From DATDCV01 sp036524155 (GTDB lineage Bacteria; Verrucomicrobiota; Verrucomicrobiia; Limisphaerales; UBA8199): 53,755 bases of DNA. Below the pieces are notes generated by a model, which had not been told where the DNA came from, did no database searches, and was given only the letters and a program-made list of their open reading frames with translations. A program made the position numbers and the translations under genes. Every line of letters begins with the position of its first letter. Positions within the stretch are counted from its first letter, which is position 1. Shown one piece after another: positions 7,447 through 15,904 of the stretch. Where the stretch lies: contig DATDCV010000357.1 of NCBI GenBank assembly GCA_036524155.1, positions 1 through 53,755 on the forward strand, written 5' to 3'.

Positions 7447-9237
7447 ATGGATGTAGCGCATATTAGAAATTTCAGCATTATCGCCCATATAGACCATGGG
7501 AAGACGACGCTTTCGGACCGATTGCTCCACCGGACGGGTACGATTTCCACTCGCGAGATGGAGGACCAACTGCTCGACTCGATGGACTTGGAGAAAGAGC
7601 GGGGGATTACGATCAAGGCGCATCCGGTGACGATGCTTTACAAGGCTCGGAACGGCGAGAGCTACGAGTTGAATCTTATCGACACCCCTGGCCATGTTGA
7701 TTTTTCGTATGAGGTTTCCCGGAGCCTGAGCGCGTGTGAGGGGGCGCTGCTGATTGTGGACGCGGCGCAGGGCGTCGAGGCGCAAACGGTGGCAAACGTG
7801 CATCTGGCGATGAAGCAAAACCTGGCGATCATTCCGGTCATCAACAAGATCGATTTGCCGCATGCGAATATCCCCCAAACCAGGCAGCAGTTGGAGGACA
7901 TCCTCGCCATCGCTGGGGACTCAGCCATTCCCGCCAGCGCCAAGGAGGGAGTCGGGATCGACGAGATCCTGGAGGCAATTGTGGAACGGGTGCCGCCGCC
8001 AAAACCTACTGGCCAGAGCTCAGTACAGGCCCTCGTGTTCGACTCTTACTTCGACACCTACAAGGGCGTGGTGATTCACGTCCGGGTATTCAACGGCGAA
8101 CTGAAGCCAGGCATGCACGTGAAACTGCTGCATTCCGGGAAATCGGTGGAAGTCAAAGAAGTCGGCAGCTTCAACCCCAAGCCGTACATGCGGGAGAAGC
8201 TGGAGGTGGGCGAGACCGGTTACATCACAGCCAATATCAAGAGTCCCCAGGAGGTGAAAATGGGTGACACAATCACGGACAACCGGCAGCCGTCGCCCGT
8301 GTTGCCCGGGTTTAAGGAGATTCACCCGATGGTCTTCAGCGGTATCTACCCAATAAACACCGGCGACTACGAGCACCTGAAAGCGAACCTCGCCAAATTG
8401 CAACTGAACGACTCGGCGTTCGTGTATCAGCCGGAGACTTCGGTGGCGCTGGGGTTTGGTTTTCGGTGTGGTTTTCTGGGCCTGCTCCACCTCGAGATTG
8501 TGCAGGAGCGGCTGCGGCGGGAATACGGGATGGACATCATCGCGACGTACCCGAGTGTGATCTACCGGGTCAAGCTCACCGACGGCACGCTGAAGGACAT
8601 TGATAATCCCGCGTTTCTCCCGGAGGTCACATACATTGCGGAAATCGAGGAGCCAATGGTGAAGGCCTTCGTCATCTGCCCGAATGAATACATCGGCGAC
8701 ATGATGGCGCTGATCTCGGAGAAGCGGGGATCTGTGGATCACACGGAGACGCTCGACACGCGACGGGTGATGCTCACCAGCCTTTTACCGTTGAACGAAA
8801 TTCTGATCGATTTTCACGACCGCATCAAGAGTCTCACCCGGGGCTATGGATCCATGGACTACGCCTATGCGCCCTACCAGGCGTCGGATATGGTCAAGCT
8901 GGACATGCTGGTCAACGGCGAGTCCGTTGACGCTTTCTCGTGCATCGTGCATCGCGACAAGGCGGAGGGCAGGGGGCGGGCTCTTGCGGCAAAGTTGAAG
9001 GAAGTTATCCCCCGTCAGCAATATGCGGTCGCGATCCAGGCGGCGATCGGAGGCAAGATTATTGCCCGCGAAACCGTCGGCGCGTTGCGCAAGGATGTTA
9101 CCGCGAAATGCTACGGCGGCGATATCACGCGCAAACGGAAGCTGCTCGAGAAGCAGAAGGAAGGGAAAAAACGGATGAAAGCGTTCGGCTCGGTGAACAT
9201 ACCTCAGGAAGCATTTATCGAGGTACTGAAAACCTAA
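7447..9237 (+). CDS. lepA: Elongation factor 4 (LepA)
   Basis: LepA/EF4 is a membrane-associated, ribosome-binding translational GTPase that affects translation initiation and can back-translocate ribosomes. The 596-residue length is typical. G1 is HIDHGKTT at about residues 13-20, G3 is DTPGHVDFSYEV and G4 is NKIDLPHA. The C-terminal LepA-specific domain ends with GGDITRKRKLLEKQKEGKK and SVNIPQEAFIEVLK, the family's typical ending. The ATG fits the family start MDVAHIRNFSIIAH. The stop is followed after 5 bp by lepB, the same gene order as in E. coli, so the two are presumably one transcript. No Shine-Dalgarno sequence is obvious before the start. Confidence 0.98.
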   Translation: MDVAHIRNFSIIAHIDHGKTTLSDRLLHRTGTISTREMEDQLLDSMDLEKERGITIKAHPVTMLYKARNGESYELNLIDTPGHVDFSYEVSRSLSACEGALLIVDAAQGVEAQTVANVHLAMKQNLAIIPVINKIDLPHANIPQTRQQLEDILAIAGDSAIPASAKEGVGIDEILEAIVERVPPPKPTGQSSVQALVFDSYFDTYKGVVIHVRVFNGELKPGMHVKLLHSGKSVEVKEVGSFNPKPYMREKLEVGETGYITANIKSPQEVKMGDTITDNRQPSPVLPGFKEIHPMVFSGIYPINTGDYEHLKANLAKLQLNDSAFVYQPETSVALGFGFRCGFLGLLHLEIVQERLRREYGMDIIATYPSVIYRVKLTDGTLKDIDNPAFLPEVTYIAEIEEPMVKAFVICPNEYIGDMMALISEKRGSVDHTETLDTRRVMLTSLLPLNEILIDFHDRIKSLTRGYGSMDYAYAPYQASDMVKLDMLVNGESVDAFSCIVHRDKAEGRGRALAAKLKEVIPRQQYAVAIQAAIGGKIIARETVGALRKDVTAKCYGGDITRKRKLLEKQKEGKKRMKAFGSVNIPQEAFIEVLKT

Positions 9238-9242
9238 TCAAT

Positions 9243-10589
9243 ATGTCCAAGACCAAGAATCGCAATGCCGACCGGCCAGTCAAGGAACCACCGCCGCCGG
9301 CTGCCGCCGCCCCGACCACAGCTTCCGCTGGGACCGAGGCGGCTTCAACTCCCGTTTTGGTTCGTTGGTTTTTGTCACGCACGGTCCGGCAGGCTGTGGC
9401 GATGGGCAAACACGTCCAGAAGCTGGTCCATCATCAGCGGGACATTCTCGCCCCCCAGGCTATTCAAAGCATTGAAGGACCGATCCGGGAATTGCGCCGG
9501 GCGGTGCAGAGCGGCGTTGATAAGCCGGCGCTGGAAAAGCTGATGGAAAAACTTGAGGCGGCGGCCAACAAATGGCTCAAGCCTTACCCGCATGCGGCCT
9601 GGCGTGAGAACGTGGAAGTGCTGCTGGTAGCGCTGGCGGTGGCGATGGGAATCAGGACATTTTTCTTACAGCCGTTCAAGATTCCGACAGGCTCGATGCA
9701 GCCCAGCTTATTCGGAGTCACTTCGGTTCCGGATTACTCGCAACTTTACGATCCGGCAACAGTTCAACCAGGCAGCGCTGAGTTCAAAATCCCCACCGGC
9801 TGGGAGCGAGTCAGGGATTGGTTTGCCGGGGTATCCTATCTGGACGTTCGCGCCCAGGCAGACGGACGGCTGGAACGGGTGGACCTGCCGTTCAAGATCC
9901 TCATCTTTAACATTTACCAGACCCTCCAAATCGGAGGTGTGACCCATTGGATTTGGTTCCCGCCGGATTATGGCGCCTCGACGCTGGATCGCCGTGTCGG
10001 TCTCCAGCTCCGCGATCGTGACAAAGTCTATCACAAGGGCGAAGAAGTTATCCGCATGAAGACCGTCAGCGGTGACCATCTGTTCGTTGATCGGATCACC
10101 TACAATTTCCGCGCACCGAGACGGGGCGAGGTCATCGTTTTCGAGACCAAAGGGATCACGGCCTTGCCGCAGGACCAATTCTACATCAAACGGATGGTGG
10201 CGATGGGCAACGAGAAGGTGCAGATCGGCGACGACCGCCACCTGGTGATTGACGGCAAACGGTTGGATGCATCAACGCCGCACTTCGAAAAGGTCTACAG
10301 CTTCGATCCCAAGCAACCCCCCAGTGAAAACCATTACTCAGGGCACGTGAACGAAAAGGTGGTCCGCCAGTATTATCCGCGATTTCCAGGGGAACTCGCC
10401 CGGTGGTTTCCCGATGGTTCGGCGGTTTTCCAAGTCCACCCGGAGCATTACATGGTGATGGGCGATAACACCATGAACAGCTACGACTCCCGTTCCTGGG
10501 GTGATTTTCCGGCCAAGAATGTGATCGGCAAGTCCTTCTTCGTATATTGGCCAATCACAGACCGCTTTGGGGTCGGGTACCATCGGTGA
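9243..10589 (+). CDS. lepB: Signal peptidase I with large insertion
   Basis: Signal peptidase I removes signal peptides from exported proteins at the outer face of the inner membrane. The catalytic serine is Ser151 in IPTGSMQPSLFG, and the general-base lysine is Lys316 in FYIKRMVAMGNEKV. The later box MGDNTMNSYDSRSWG is also present. A transmembrane helix (about residues 122-142, LLVALAVAMGIRTFFLQPF) precedes the serine. The protein has 448 residues, compared with about 324 in E. coli. About 120 residues at the front are hydrophilic (Pro/Ala-rich, then helical with no visible membrane segment), and there are 165 residues between Ser and Lys, many more than usual. The ATG follows the lepA stop by 5 bp and gives MSKTKNRN; a longer reading inside lepA was rejected. 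Confidence 0.95.
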   Translation: MSKTKNRNADRPVKEPPPPAAAAPTTASAGTEAASTPVLVRWFLSRTVRQAVAMGKHVQKLVHHQRDILAPQAIQSIEGPIRELRRAVQSGVDKPALEKLMEKLEAAANKWLKPYPHAAWRENVEVLLVALAVAMGIRTFFLQPFKIPTGSMQPSLFGVTSVPDYSQLYDPATVQPGSAEFKIPTGWERVRDWFAGVSYLDVRAQADGRLERVDLPFKILIFNIYQTLQIGGVTHWIWFPPDYGASTLDRRVGLQLRDRDKVYHKGEEVIRMKTVSGDHLFVDRITYNFRAPRRGEVIVFETKGITALPQDQFYIKRMVAMGNEKVQIGDDRHLVIDGKRLDASTPHFEKVYSFDPKQPPSENHYSGHVNEKVVRQYYPRFPGELARWFPDGSAVFQVHPEHYMVMGDNTMNSYDSRSWGDFPAKNVIGKSFFVYWPITDRFGVGYHR

Positions 10590-10739
10590 TGTGAGACGGA
10601 CCGCGGTTGAGCGTGCTGTGCGACTGAAGCTATATATTTCGCACAATGTTTGTTATATTTATTATATGTTAAACAGGCAACACCCGGTTTCGTTGCAGTC
10701 GACACCCTCACCTCCCTCGCAGTTTGAGTTTGTGTTATC

Positions 10740-12188
10740 TCAGCCTCCGGTCGCTTTCCTGTAAAGCGTCACAAACCGAGTGGCGGTTCGCTCCCAGGAA
10801 AAATCGGCAGCCATGCCATTCTGGCGGAACTGCTCGAGCAGCTCGGGGATTTCGTAAAGCGCGATAGCCTTCTGCATCGCTTTGGCCAGAGCGCGGCTGG
10901 AATGCTCATGGAACTTGATGCCGTTGGCCTTGGCTGGGTTTTCGCGCAAGTCAACCACGGTGTCGTCGAGACCGCCGGTGGCGCGGACGATGGGAACGGT
11001 GCCGTAGCGCAAGCTGTACATTTGGTTGAGGCCGCACGGCTCAAACCTCGAAGGCATAAGGAAGAAATCGCAACCAGCCTCGATCCGGTGCGAAAGGCCT
11101 TCGTCGAAGCCGATGCGGACGGAAGCTTTGGGCGGGAAACGGCGGGCGAGGTCCTGGTAGGCGCGTTGAAAGGCGGGTGCGCCGCTGCCAATCTGGACGA
11201 ACTGCACGTTGCCCGGCAGCATTTCGTGCAAGGCGCCGAGCATGATGTCCACACCTTTTTGCTCGACCAGCCGGCCGATGTTGCCAAACAGAGGGATGGC
11301 GGGGTCGGCCGGCAAACCGAATTCGGATTGGAGCGCGAGCTTGTTGAGGGCTTTGGCGGCAAGATTAGCGGCCGCAAACTTGCTTTCAATATAAGGATCG
11401 CTAATTGGATTCCATTCTTCGTAATCGACGCCGTTCAGGATCCCGAACAAAGATGACAGGCGGTATCGCAGCAGGCCGTCGAGCCCACAGCCGAATTCCT
11501 CGGTGGTAATCTCGCGGGCGTAGCGCGGGCTGACGGTGGTAATCAGGTCGGCATAGGCGAGGCCGGCTTTGAGGCAGTTAACCTGCCCATAAAACTCGGC
11601 GCCAGCGGGAACAAAATAGTCCCACGGCAGATTGGTCAGGGCAAATTGGGAGGCCGGGAAAACGCCCTGGTAAGCGAGGTTGTGGATAGTCATGCAGACG
11701 CGCGGCGCATCCGCCCATCCCGGCAGGTGGCGTTGATGACGCAGGAAAAGGGCGGCCAGCGCAGTCTGCCAATCATTGGCATGGAGTAACTGCGGCTTCC
11801 AGGGCAGTTGCAGCGCCAGATGCGCGATGGCCTTCGAGAAAAAGACAAACCTTTCGGCATTGTCCGGGTAATCGACTCCGTCCTTTTGGTACAAGCCGGA
11901 ACGCTGGAAGAACTCGGGTTGGTCGACAAAATAGATGGTGAGGCCGGCAACGGTGTCGAGTGCCCAGATTTCGCCGCGAATGCGGCGCACGCCGAGTGGG
12001 AAATCCAGGGGCAAGTTAACGAGTTTGAGCGCGGGATAGCGTTCGCGGATGCCCAGGTAAAGCGGTGTGATGATCCCCACGCGGTGACCGCCGCGAGCCA
12101 GGGCCTTACCGAGGGCGCCGACCATGTCCGCCAGCCCGCCCGTTTTCGAGAAAGGATGGACTTCGCTGCTGGCCAGGAGGATGTTCAT
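10740..12188 (-). CDS. glgA: Glycogen synthase (ADP-glucose dependent)
   Basis: GlgA elongates glycogen by transferring glucose from ADP-glucose. The 482-residue protein is a GT5 enzyme: the N-terminal KTGGLADMVGALGKAL is the sugar-nucleotide-binding signature (KTGGL), HANDWQTAL lies in the N-terminal Rossmann domain, and GT-B landmarks NIGRLVEQKGVDIM and FFLMPSRFEPCGLNQM (with E-P-C-G-L-N-Q) follow. The start MNILLASSEVHPF is the family norm and lies 10 bp after the serS stop, so serS-glgA are probably co-transcribed. The convergent lepB ends 150 bp from its stop. With the 4-alpha-glucanotransferase at 42.9 kb it points to glycogen metabolism. Confidence 0.96.
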   Translation of the reverse strand: MNILLASSEVHPFSKTGGLADMVGALGKALARGGHRVGIITPLYLGIRERYPALKLVNLPLDFPLGVRRIRGEIWALDTVAGLTIYFVDQPEFFQRSGLYQKDGVDYPDNAERFVFFSKAIAHLALQLPWKPQLLHANDWQTALAALFLRHQRHLPGWADAPRVCMTIHNLAYQGVFPASQFALTNLPWDYFVPAGAEFYGQVNCLKAGLAYADLITTVSPRYAREITTEEFGCGLDGLLRYRLSSLFGILNGVDYEEWNPISDPYIESKFAAANLAAKALNKLALQSEFGLPADPAIPLFGNIGRLVEQKGVDIMLGALHEMLPGNVQFVQIGSGAPAFQRAYQDLARRFPPKASVRIGFDEGLSHRIEAGCDFFLMPSRFEPCGLNQMYSLRYGTVPIVRATGGLDDTVVDLRENPAKANGIKFHEHSSRALAKAMQKAIALYEIPELLEQFRQNGMAADFSWERTATRFVTLYRKATGG

Positions 12189-12198
12189 GAAGAACGCA

Positions 12199-13500
12199 TC
12201 AGCCAGCAATCCTTTCGGTCTTGAGGTAGGGGCGGAGCGCCGGCGGAAGGACTATCGAGCCATCTTCCTGTTGATAGGTTTCGACCAGCGCCACGAACAG
12301 GCGAGCCAGGGCGGTGCCGCTGCCGTTCAGGAGGTGAGGGAATCTGTTTTCCCCGGTGTCGGCTTTGAATCTCAGGCTCATGCGGCGGGCCTGAAAGTCT
12401 TCGCAGTTGGAGACGCTGGACACCTCCAGGTAGCTCCCCTGCCCTGGCGCCCAGACTTCGATATCATAGGTTTTCGCGCTGGCGAAGCCCATGTCGCCGG
12501 TGCACAGCAGCACGACGCGGTAATGCAGCCCCAGCAATTGCAGCACGCGCTCGGCGTTCGCGAGCATTTTCTCATGCTCCTCGTAGCCCGTTTCCGGCAC
12601 GGCAATCTTGATCAACTCGACTTTATCGAACTGGTGCACGCGGATGATGCCGCGCGTCCCGACACCCGCCGCTCCCGCCTCGCCGCGGAAGCAGGGCGTG
12701 TAAGCGCAATAATAAACCGGAAGCTGCCTTTGCGGGAGAATCTCTTCCCGGTGAATATTGGCGACCGGGGTTTCCGCCGTGGGGATCAGATAAAGTTTCC
12801 CGAGAGTGCCAGTGTCCAGGCCTTCTTGTACCGCATAGTACTGATCCACAAACTTCGGGAACTGGCCGACGCCTTCAAGACACTGAGGCCCCACCATGAA
12901 CGGCGGCGAGATCTCCGTGTAACCGTGCTCGCCGGTGTGCAAATCGAGCATGAACTGGATGAGCGAGCGTTCCAGCTTCGCGCCCCAGTTGGTGTAGAGC
13001 ACAAAACCGCTGCCCGAGAGTTTGGTCGCGCGATCGAAGTCCACCAGCCTTAGACGTTCGCAAATCTCCACATGCGACTTCGGCTTGAACGTGAAGGCTG
13101 GCTGTTGACCATGAACCCGGACGACTGGGTTATCCTGGGCAGTCTTCCCGACCGGGACGGATTCATGAGGAAGGTTAGGCAATCGCAGCATCAACTTGTC
13201 GCGGGCTGCTCCCGCCTCGGCCGCTTGTTTATCCAAATGGGCGATGCGGTCGCCCAGGTCGCGGGTCTCCTTTTTCTTCGCGTCGGCCTCCTGAATTTTC
13301 TTCTGGCCCATCAGCGCGCCGATTTCTTTCGAGGCCCGATTGCGCTGGGCTTTCAGTGACTCGACGTCGGTGAGCAATTTGCGCCGCTGCTCGTCGAGCT
13401 TGAGCACCTCGTCAACCCGCAATTCGTCCCCTGCCCCGCGTGTGGCCAGGCGTTGGCAGACGAAATCCGTGCGTTCACGCAGGAGTTTGATGTCAAGCAT
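12199..13500 (-). CDS. serS: Seryl-tRNA synthetase
   Basis: SerRS charges tRNA-Ser in the cytoplasm. The 433-residue length is typical. The N-terminal coiled-coil arm covers about residues 30-100, rich in K/E/R (KLLTDVESLKAQRNRASKEI). Class II motif 2 is PCFRGEAGAAGVGTRGIIRV, a good match to the seryl consensus, and motif 3 is NGSGTALARLFVALVE. The start at MLDIKLLRERTDFV is the standard SerRS N-terminus; an in-frame extension of 30 residues upstream was rejected. It heads the leftward pair serS-glgA and is divergent from the MOSC gene. Confidence 0.97.
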   Translation of the reverse strand: MLDIKLLRERTDFVCQRLATRGAGDELRVDEVLKLDEQRRKLLTDVESLKAQRNRASKEIGALMGQKKIQEADAKKKETRDLGDRIAHLDKQAAEAGAARDKLMLRLPNLPHESVPVGKTAQDNPVVRVHGQQPAFTFKPKSHVEICERLRLVDFDRATKLSGSGFVLYTNWGAKLERSLIQFMLDLHTGEHGYTEISPPFMVGPQCLEGVGQFPKFVDQYYAVQEGLDTGTLGKLYLIPTAETPVANIHREEILPQRQLPVYYCAYTPCFRGEAGAAGVGTRGIIRVHQFDKVELIKIAVPETGYEEHEKMLANAERVLQLLGLHYRVVLLCTGDMGFASAKTYDIEVWAPGQGSYLEVSSVSNCEDFQARRMSLRFKADTGENRFPHLLNGSGTALARLFVALVETYQQEDGSIVLPPALRPYLKTERIAG

Positions 13501-13640
13501 CGGCGCACTATAAATAACCGAGCGCGATATACAAAATACAATTTTCGTTGAATTCATTCCGGCTGGGATTACCGGGATGCGATCAATCACAGCATCCAGG
13601 CGCTTGCGTTGGTGCGGTTGGGGGCTTTACTTTGGCGTGT

Positions 13641-14138
13641 ATGGATGCAGCAATTTCGCAAGGGATCGTCGGTTGCGTTGCCTCGCTCCACTTGCACCCG
13701 GTCGAACCCGGGACGCCGTTGTTCCGCGTCGAGTTCATGGAGCTGGTCGAGGGCAAAGGGATTGTTGGGGACAACAGATATTTCGGCAAACTGAGCCGGG
13801 ATACCGGAGCGCCGAGCCGCCGGCAGGTAAGCCTGATCGAGCGCGAGCAACTTGCGGAGCACGCGACCGGCCTGGGAATGGCAATTCCAATCGCGCCAGG
13901 AGCGGTGCGGTCGAACATCGAAACCAGCGGCGTCAGCCTGATACAGCTTCTGGACAAAGAGATTGAGTTGGGCACCGCGGTGCTGTACCTGCATTCGCAG
14001 CGCGATCCGTGTGCCAAAATGGATGCGCTCTGCCAGGGTCTGCGCGAGCGGATGATGAACGGCCGACAGGGCGTGCTGGCCGAGGTCCGGCGGTCCGGCA
14101 AAGTCCGCGTCGGCGATCCCATTCGAGTCCGACCATAG
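13641..14138 (+). CDS. MOSC-domain protein
   Basis: A stand-alone MOSC domain protein of 165 residues (family PF03473; related to the C-terminal domain of molybdenum cofactor sulfurase). Visible conserved parts are GKGIVGDNRYFG (the G-x-x-G-D block), RQVSLIEREQL, SNIETSGV, the cysteine in DPCAKMDALCQGL, and GQGVLAEV-like NGRQGVLAEVRRSGKVRVGDPI. The single-domain family is proposed to carry sulfur or metal-bound groups and includes YiiM-type proteins; the substrate is unknown. The ATG at 13641 is chosen because the domain begins just after it; other in-frame starts upstream would add about 30 residues without similarity. It ends 9 bp before the GlcF-like gene, so an operon is likely. Confidence 0.82.
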   Translation: MDAAISQGIVGCVASLHLHPVEPGTPLFRVEFMELVEGKGIVGDNRYFGKLSRDTGAPSRRQVSLIEREQLAEHATGLGMAIPIAPGAVRSNIETSGVSLIQLLDKEIELGTAVLYLHSQRDPCAKMDALCQGLRERMMNGRQGVLAEVRRSGKVRVGDPIRVRP

Positions 14139-14147
14139 GTTTGCCCG

Positions 14148-15449
14148 ATGACCGGCCGCACATCCTATCTGAAGAGCCTTGACTACTCGGTGGTGCAGCA
14201 GTGCATGCACTGCGGTCTTTGCTTGCCGACCTGCCCCACTTACACAGCTACCAAAATCGAAAGGCACAGCCCGCGCGGCCGGATTTCGCTCATGCGGGCC
14301 ATCGCGGATGACCGTCTGGAACTGACCAGAACTTTCGCGGAGGAAATGTATTTCTGCCTCGGCTGCCTGGCGTGCATGACGGCGTGTCCGGCGGGGGTTA
14401 ACTACGCCGAAATGTTCGAGCACGCCCGCGCGGAGGCTGAGGCAAGCGGGATTCTGAACTCACCCAAAAGGAATATTATCCGGGGTTTTGCCGTCCGATG
14501 GCTGTTCATGGACCTGCGTCGTTTGCGCGCGTTGGGTCGGGCGCTGCGGCTATATCAACAACTTGGCCTGCAAGCACTCATCCGGCGGAGCGGCATGCTG
14601 AAGCTCTTTCCGAAGCGGTTGCGCGAACTGGAGTCGATGACTCCGGTCATTCAGCCGAAATTCTCGGCGGAGTTGATTCCCGCGGTGACCCCAGCGAGCA
14701 GCGTGAGAAAATACCGGGTCGCGATGCTGATTGGCTGCGCGCAGGATCTGATCTTCAGCGACATCAATCGCGATACGGTGGAGGTGCTCGCCTGGAACGG
14801 ATGCGAAGTGGTCACTCCGCCCCGGCAGCTTTGTTGCGGCTCTCTGCATGCTCACAATGGCGAATGGAAGCTGGCCCAGGAACTTGCGCGGAAACAAATC
14901 GACCAGTTCCCGCCGGAGGAGTTCGATGCGATTATCACCAACGCGGGCGGCTGCGGCTCGCATTTGAAGCACTACCGGAAGCTGTTGGCGGAAGACGCGA
15001 GCTACCGCGAGCGCGCGGCGCTCTGGGATCAGAAGGTCCAGGACATCCACGAATGGCTGATGACGATAGGCCTCGAATCACCTGCCAACCACGCCCCGGC
15101 CCAGGTGATCACATACCATGAGTCGTGCCACCTGGCGCATGGACAAAAGATCACCGCGCAGCCCCGACAATTGCTCCAGTCCATTCCGAACCTTAAACTG
15201 GTGGAGCTGCCTGAGAGTTCGTGGTGTTGTGGCAGCGCCGGCATCTACAACATCATCCAGCCTGAAATGGCGAACCAACTGCTCGAGCGAAAACTCCAGC
15301 ACATCAGATCGACGGGCGCGACCATTGTGGCGACGGGTAATCCGGGCTGCCTGCTGCAACTCGTCAATGGCGCCAAACAGCGGGGCATGCAACTACGGGT
15401 GGTTCACCCGGTCACGCTGTTGGCCGAGGCGTATCGACGCGGACGCTAA
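14148..15449 (+). CDS. GlcF-like Fe-S oxidoreductase subunit
   Basis: A 433-residue (Fe-S)-binding protein of the glycolate oxidase GlcF / heterodisulfide reductase HdrD-like group. Two ferredoxin-type 4Fe-4S motifs are visible at the N-terminus, CMHCGLCLPTCP and CLGCLACMTACP. Two cysteine-rich CCG domains follow, with CCGSLHAHNGE in the first and CCGSAGIYN in the second. These features match the GlcF subunit that passes electrons from glycolate oxidation to the chain. The partner FAD subunits GlcD/GlcE are not in the window, so the true electron donor is open. The start ATG lies 9 bp after the MOSC stop. Confidence 0.88.
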   Translation: MTGRTSYLKSLDYSVVQQCMHCGLCLPTCPTYTATKIERHSPRGRISLMRAIADDRLELTRTFAEEMYFCLGCLACMTACPAGVNYAEMFEHARAEAEASGILNSPKRNIIRGFAVRWLFMDLRRLRALGRALRLYQQLGLQALIRRSGMLKLFPKRLRELESMTPVIQPKFSAELIPAVTPASSVRKYRVAMLIGCAQDLIFSDINRDTVEVLAWNGCEVVTPPRQLCCGSLHAHNGEWKLAQELARKQIDQFPPEEFDAIITNAGGCGSHLKHYRKLLAEDASYRERAALWDQKVQDIHEWLMTIGLESPANHAPAQVITYHESCHLAHGQKITAQPRQLLQSIPNLKLVELPESSWCCGSAGIYNIIQPEMANQLLERKLQHIRSTGATIVATGNPGCLLQLVNGAKQRGMQLRVVHPVTLLAEAYRRGR

Positions 15450-15904
15450 ATCAGGCGGAAAGTTGCGGGTGTCAGGTTAAGGGTTGATACAACGCGGGGA
15501 GAAGAGCGCGGAGCAGAGACAGGCGAGACGCCCTTCCGGCGCACTCCCACCCCATGTCCCACCGATCGAGTTCTGCGGTTCACACTCCCGGAGCCGTTCG
15601 ATAAGGCCCTCCTCTCCGCCGACCCTCTCCTCCCGAGGAGGAGAGGGAGATACAAAGCAGGCTCTGTGACACCTGACGGACGGGTTGCGTCCCCCTCTCC
15701 GCCTCTGGGGGAGAGGGGAAAGGGGAGAGGTGGCACTTGGTTTGCAGAAGGTCCATGATTCCGATGCGTGTGCGAATGCGAAAGGAGGCTTTCCATGAGC
15801 CTGCGCTGGATATTCCACCGCACCCCAGCCCTCTCCTCGAGCAGCGGGGGATCCCCCGGCCGGTCCTTAACTATGTCGTGGGTTCGAGGTACGGGCGCGA
15901 ACTT
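15450..15904. other. Convergent intergenic region with CT/GA-rich palindrome
   Basis: This 455-bp gap lies between the 3' ends of the GlcF-like gene and the S9A peptidase. It contains copy 1 of the CT/GA-rich palindrome family (15607-15733). I saw no other gene, RNA or clear terminator. Confidence 0.6.
15607..15733. repeat. CT/GA-rich palindrome, copy 1 (full length)
   Basis: Full-length member of a four-copy family (others at 30964-31010, 33097-33198, 42672-42712). The first hairpin pairs CCCTCTCCTCC with GGAGGAGAGGG. The second pairs CCCCTCTCC with GGAGAGGGG. The starting CCTCCTCTCC-type arm can pair with the final GGGGAGAGGTGG-type arm. A linker between the two hairpins (about 25 bp longer than in copy 3) is the main difference. 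Confidence 0.85.

Noticed and set aside
7045..7878. Leftward frame across palindrome copy A and the lepA start
   Set aside because: Same artefact: the repeat is open in several frames, and no SD or family evidence supports a gene.
8020..8742. Leftward 240-codon frame inside lepA
   Set aside because: The real gene on the other strand matches LepA over its full length; His/Val-rich shadow translation.
10590..10739. Terminator between lepB and glgA
   Set aside because: The 150-bp gap is AT-rich in the middle, but I found no convincing hairpin plus T tract for either gene.
15446..15823. Open frames over CT/GA copy 1
   Set aside because: Translations are PSPP/RRGG low-complexity products of the palindrome, with no conserved domain.
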